Positions 11,854 through 14,184 of a DNA stretch of 14,184 nucleotides are shown one piece after another. The first letter of the stretch is position 1. Every line of letters starts with the position of its first letter. A model generated the notes under the pieces. It was not told the DNA's origin, did no database searches, and was given only the letters and a program-made list of their open reading frames with translations. The position numbers and the translations under genes were made by a program. The DNA comes from Deltaproteobacteria bacterium (GTDB taxonomy: Bacteria > Desulfobacterota > Binatia > UBA9968), in assembly GCA_016183145.1 (NCBI GenBank), contig JACPFE010000402.1:1-14184 (forward strand). Direction: 5' to 3'.

Positions 11854-13423
11854 TGCCCCTGTCCTTCAGGAGAAATACTTCCAGCAACTTGTTTTCGAAA
11901 CGGTGCGCGAAGCCGACTACTCTTTCACGCAGGGGAATGACTGTGGTAAATTCCGGCGGGAAGGCTCCGACGCTCGATGATATCTTTCGCACTTGCTCGT
12001 CGGTGCATTTACCCTTTACGACGAATTGCCCATCGACCAACGCCAAATCGTAATCATAGTCCGGCATCTCGACCGGCAACTTGGTACTGCCCGCCAGACC
12101 GATATCCGGCGTCCGGCGCGGAAATTCCATGCGCAGCAGGAATGCGCCCCCCCGATCCTCCAACGTGTAGACATTGCCATAACGCCGCTCGCGTTCCAAC
12201 TTTTCAACGAATCCCTTGGAGTAAAAGCCATCGACGGGAATCGGTGTTTCTCTAATGACGCCAGCGTGCCGCTCCAAAAACGGCTGCAATATCAAGCTCA
12301 GCGGAACCCCATAGACCGAAGCCGGGAAGCGCATCTCGTCGGCCGGTTTGACCCGGAAAATTCCTTCGCGCAGGCGAAAAACCCCCTCCGCCGCCGCGAG
12401 CGAAATGCCGATGAGAACATAGAAATTAATTTCTTGGCTAAAAATGATTTCCGGACCGTGCAACAGCGCTGCAACCGCCATGCACACAAGGGGATAGAGC
12501 ACCGCGTTATGAACGATATTAAGTCCAGTGCTGCCGGCTGCGGTAAAAAGCGGGCTTTGCACCGCATCTTCCAGGCGCTTCTTGGTGCTGTGCGGCAAAG
12601 CGCCTACGACCGGTTGGGTGAGAAGAACGATCGCCCTACCAAGGCCCTGCCTCAGGGAACCGCCGCTCGTGAATTGCGCCGATATCTCCTGAAAGCTCGC
12701 CGGCAATTCCTTTTCAAAAGTCTTCTTCGGCCGGGCCTCCTTTTTCGGTTGAGGCGCCGGTTTTGCGGCTGTTGGTTGAACGCCAGCTTTGGCTGCAGCC
12801 GCCGCGGGCTTGGGTGGTGCTGCGACGTTTGGCGCCGCAGGCGCGGGCTTTGGCAGAGGAGTAGCTTTTTGTTCCGTAGGCGTCGGCGTCGCAATCGGTT
12901 GAGCGCTCGCCGGTTGGGGTGCGGACTGGACTGGTGCGGGCGCCGCGGGCGGCTGAACCGGAGCTTTGGCTACATCTGTGGCGGCTGCGGGCTCTGGCGA
13001 TGCGGCGACATTCGGCGTCGCGGGCGCGGTCGCAGGCGTTAATGGAGGAGAGGCTTTCTGTTCCGCAGCCGCGGGGTTAGCACTGGCCGGGGCGCTCGCT
13101 TGTTCGGGAGCAGCCGCCGCAGGTGCAGCGGCTTGCCCTTTGCGAAAGCGTGATTGGAAGTTTTCGCCGATGTTGGTTTCCGGGTGCAACGCCCGTGCCC
13201 GCGCGATCAGAACCTCTTCGGTTTCGAGATTGTTCGGATCGGGGACGCAGCAATCGACCGGGCAGACCGCTGCGCAAGCCTCATAATCGTGGAAACCCAC
13301 GCACTCCGTGCACAACAGCGGGTCGATGACATAAACCGGGTCGCCCTGGCTAATTGCGTTGTTCGGGCACTCGGGCTCGCAGGCCCCGCAGTTGATGCAA
13401 TCGCTAGTAATCGTGGTCGACAT
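11828..13423 (-). CDS. Ferredoxin-linker-membrane fusion protein with a possible Hsp20-like C-terminal domain
   Basis: This is a 531-residue protein of unknown function. Residues 1-85 form a YfhL/Alvin-type 2[4Fe-4S] ferredoxin: C9, C12, C15 and C19 in CINCGACEPECP, then C38, C41, C50 and C54 spaced Cx2Cx8Cx3CP, followed by the typical VPDPNNLETEEVL tail. Ordinary ferredoxins of this type stop near here. Residues 96-237 are an Ala/Pro-rich linker with an internal duplication. Two hydrophobic segments (about 302-322 and 330-350) are likely membrane helices. The last 110 or so residues are beta-rich; YDYDLALVDGQFVVKGK, a later FPPEFTTVIPL and the closing NKLLEVFLLK resemble an alpha-crystallin domain. 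The ATG at 13423 is chosen over one eight codons upstream because GGAG lies about eight bases before it and the ferredoxin starts there. A membrane-tethered electron carrier is possible (inference). Confidence 0.85.
   Translation of the reverse strand: MSTTITSDCINCGACEPECPNNAISQGDPVYVIDPLLCTECVGFHDYEACAAVCPVDCCVPDPNNLETEEVLIARARALHPETNIGENFQSRFRKGQAAAPAAAAPEQASAPASANPAAAEQKASPPLTPATAPATPNVAASPEPAAATDVAKAPVQPPAAPAPVQSAPQPASAQPIATPTPTEQKATPLPKPAPAAPNVAAPPKPAAAAAKAGVQPTAAKPAPQPKKEARPKKTFEKELPASFQEISAQFTSGGSLRQGLGRAIVLLTQPVVGALPHSTKKRLEDAVQSPLFTAAGSTGLNIVHNAVLYPLVCMAVAALLHGPEIIFSQEINFYVLIGISLAAAEGVFRLREGIFRVKPADEMRFPASVYGVPLSLILQPFLERHAGVIRETPIPVDGFYSKGFVEKLERERRYGNVYTLEDRGGAFLLRMEFPRRTPDIGLAGSTKLPVEMPDYDYDLALVDGQFVVKGKCTDEQVRKISSSVGAFPPEFTTVIPLRERVVGFAHRFENKLLEVFLLKDRGNDRVENYR
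12743..13063 (-). repeat. Duplicated unit encoding the Ala/Pro linker of the ferredoxin fusion
   Basis: Two diverged copies are visible in the protein: EQKASPPLTPATAPATPNVA onward (bases 13063-12908) and EQKATPLPKPAPAAPNVA onward (bases 12874-12743). They share the order EQKA-Pro-rich-PNVA-P.PAAA-VQP-AP.P. This points to one in-frame duplication of about 50 codons followed by divergence. Confidence 0.75.
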
Positions 13424-13450
13424 TAAGTAACTCCAAAATCTCTTCAATTT

Positions 13451-13479
13451 TAATTACTTGTTTCGCCTGGGGTTGTCAA
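13451..13479 (-). promoter_or_regulatory. Probable sigma70-type promoter of the ferredoxin-fusion gene
   Basis: On the minus strand a perfect -35 TTGACA (13479-13474) is followed after 17 bases by the AT-rich TAATTA (13456-13451), which matches the -10 consensus poorly. It ends 27 bases before the ATG at 13423, leaving a short leader with GGAG. Confidence 0.45.
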
Positions 13480-13532
13480 TAATTTGAGTGTTCTTGAAAG
13501 TCTCAAAAGGATCGTGTTACCTATCTTTTCGG

Positions 13533-13608
13533 GGCGGCGTACCCAAGTGGTTAAGGGAGAGGTCTGCAAAACCTCGATGCAGCGGTTCGAATCCGCTCGC
13601 CGCCTCCA
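13533..13608 (+). tRNA. tRNA-Cys (anticodon GCA)
   Basis: This is a complete 76-base cloverleaf. The acceptor stem GGCGGCG (13533-13539) pairs with CGCCGCC (13598-13604). The anticodon stem GAGGT/ACCTC encloses the loop CTGCAAA with anticodon GCA. The T arm is AGCGG-TTCGAAT-CCGCT, with a 5-base variable loop. U73 (13605), an identity element of tRNA-Cys, and an encoded CCA (13606-13608) close it. Upstream TTGAAA (13494-13499) is a possible -35 with only a weak -10. No terminator is obvious downstream. Confidence 0.97.
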
Positions 13609-13662
13609 AATCTAGCTTGAATCCGTAGAGTATTTCTAATCCGCGTCTTTTGATTTATTCTT

Positions 13663-13671
13663 TGGTATTAT
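13663..13671 (+). promoter_or_regulatory. Extended -10 promoter candidate for the 31-residue ORF
   Basis: TGGTATTAT matches the extended -10 form TGnTATAAT with one mismatch in the hexamer (TATTAT at 13666-13671). No good -35 is seen 17 bases upstream, which extended -10 promoters tolerate. A start near 13678 would leave a leader of about 37 bases before the small ORF. Confidence 0.4.
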
Positions 13672-13714
13672 AACATTCCTGATTGAGGAAGCACTGGCCC
13701 CTGGAGGGCTTCAA

Positions 13715-13810
13715 ATGATTTATCAAATCATCGCCGTCATCGGTGCTCTGGTCATGTTCGGTTGCTTACTTTACGTGCTTTGGGTGGTGGGGAAGTCTTT
13801 AAAGCAGTAG
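13715..13810 (+). CDS. Small hydrophobic membrane protein (31 residues)
   Basis: This short ORF encodes MIYQIIAVIGALVMFGCLLY followed by VLWVVGKSLKQ. Residues about 4-25 form one strongly hydrophobic helix, ending in a basic tail (KSLKQ), the pattern of a single-pass small inner-membrane protein with its C-terminus probably in the cytoplasm. GGAGGG lies seven bases before the ATG, a near-ideal ribosome binding site, and an extended -10 element lies upstream. It sits about 100 bases after tRNA-Cys. I do not recognise the family. A chance ORF cannot be excluded at this length, but the site, helix and basic tail together make it likely real. Confidence 0.6.
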   Translation: MIYQIIAVIGALVMFGCLLYVLWVVGKSLKQ

Positions 13811-13898
13811 CTGATTAGCTGGCCCCTCAGTCCGCGACTGCAATCGTCTTGCCCCCTCCTCACGAAAGCCAACAAACCTCCAAGCAATTCACGTTGAG

Positions 13899-14045
13899 TC
13901 AAAGTCCCAACAGTTTTTTAATCACACCAAAGACCGATACCACTCGTCCCAAAACAGCAACAGCCGCCAGGAAACCTGTCTCGCGCTTGACAATCCGAAC
14001 GACCATCTCTTTCCCTTGTGCTTTGTAGCGAAACTCTGCGCGCAT
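13899..14045 (-). CDS. Small hypothetical protein (48 residues)
   Basis: The frame encodes 48 residues starting MRAEFRYKAQGKEMVVRIVK and ending VVSVFGVIKKLLGL. The first 20 residues are charged; residues about 23-40 are hydrophobic or amphipathic, with basic residues near the end, so it may associate with membrane. AGGAGG precedes two consecutive ATGs by 2 and 5 bases; the second ATG (14045) has the better spacing and is chosen. The frame stays open upstream to 14114, but without a better site. It is convergent with the 31-residue ORF. I do not recognise the family. Confidence 0.5.
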   Translation of the reverse strand: MRAEFRYKAQGKEMVVRIVKRETGFLAAVAVLGRVVSVFGVIKKLLGL

Positions 14046-14147
14046 CATAACCTCCTGATTGCAAGAACGCCCGGCGTTAGTTTGTTTCCTCACGAACGAG
14101 ATCCCTTCTGCCAATGACCCGGTAAAAATAGTCGAGTCATCGAAGTC

Positions 14148-14184
14148 TGACCCTCAGCATGACCCTCAGCACTGACCCTCAGCA
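14148..14184. repeat. Three 12-bp direct repeats at the window edge
   Basis: TGACCCTCAGCA occurs at 14148-14159, 14160-14171 and 14173-14184. The first two are in perfect tandem and the third follows after a single C. The array runs into the end of the window, so its true copy number is unknown. It may be a minisatellite, a set of protein-binding iterons or an assembly edge effect. Confidence 0.85.

Noticed and set aside
11993..13042. Plus-strand open frame (349 codons) opposite the ferredoxin fusion
   Set aside because: The Arg/Gly/Cys-rich end is the antisense of the Ala/Pro linker. There is no ribosome binding site or recognisable domain.
13609..13714. Integration or attachment site at the 3' end of tRNA-Cys
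   Set aside because: No integrase gene and no direct repeat of the tRNA 3' end are seen in the 576 bases that remain of the window.
1..14184. CRISPR array, insertion sequence, toxin-antitoxin or defence system
   Set aside because: No regularly spaced repeats, transposase motifs or defence domains were found on either strand.

Overview
The window reads as a chromosomal housekeeping region of a Gram-negative, probably uncultured bacterium. GC content is moderately high. The Gram-negative reading rests on an outer-membrane-type lipoprotein, a PBP1B-like cell-wall synthase, a family 9 (heptosyltransferase-like) glycosyltransferase and a DegP/HtrA protease. The CarD-IspD pair and the DUF1844 protein fit Desulfobacterota/Deltaproteobacteria, Methylomirabilota, Binatota or Acidobacteriota-like lineages, but I cannot fix the phylum from sequence alone. 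I see no phage, transposase, CRISPR or defence genes.

Layout. (1) 1-4335, minus strand: a tight cluster transcribed as PBP1B-like synthase -> TPR lipoprotein -> tsaD -> rsmA (cut by the window edge). It joins peptidoglycan synthesis to tRNA t6A and rRNA m6,6A modification. (2) 4336-4603: a hairpin-rich intergenic spacer ending in the htrA terminator. (3) 4604-7718, minus: GT9 glycosyltransferase, a strong intrinsic terminator, then a translationally coupled DUF1844-htrA pair. (4) 7821-9562, plus: cysK-larE, overlapping by 25 bases, for sulfur assimilation and sulfur transfer. This is the only long plus-strand unit. (5) 9559-10812, minus: carD, terminator, ispD; ispD meets larE tail to tail with stop codons sharing TTAA. 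(6) 10813-11292: a 480-base gene-free spacer with a terminator, overlapping divergent promoter-like sequences and two perfect palindromes. (7) 11293-13423, minus: a long ferredoxin fusion followed by rimI. (8) 13533-14184: tRNA-Cys(GCA), two small ORFs with strong ribosome binding sites, and a 12-bp direct repeat at the window edge.

The most unusual item is the ferredoxin fusion: a YfhL/Alvin-type 2[4Fe-4S] domain, a duplicated Ala/Pro-rich linker, two membrane segments and a C-terminal domain resembling an alpha-crystallin (Hsp20) fold. The second is a PBP1B-like enzyme whose gene overlaps that of a Pro-rich TPR lipoprotein, the organisation expected for a LpoP-type synthase-activator pair. 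A third theme is intrinsic terminators very close to, or inside, the start of the next same-strand gene (DUF1844, ispD, rimI). This points to attenuation or to promoters hidden in upstream genes.
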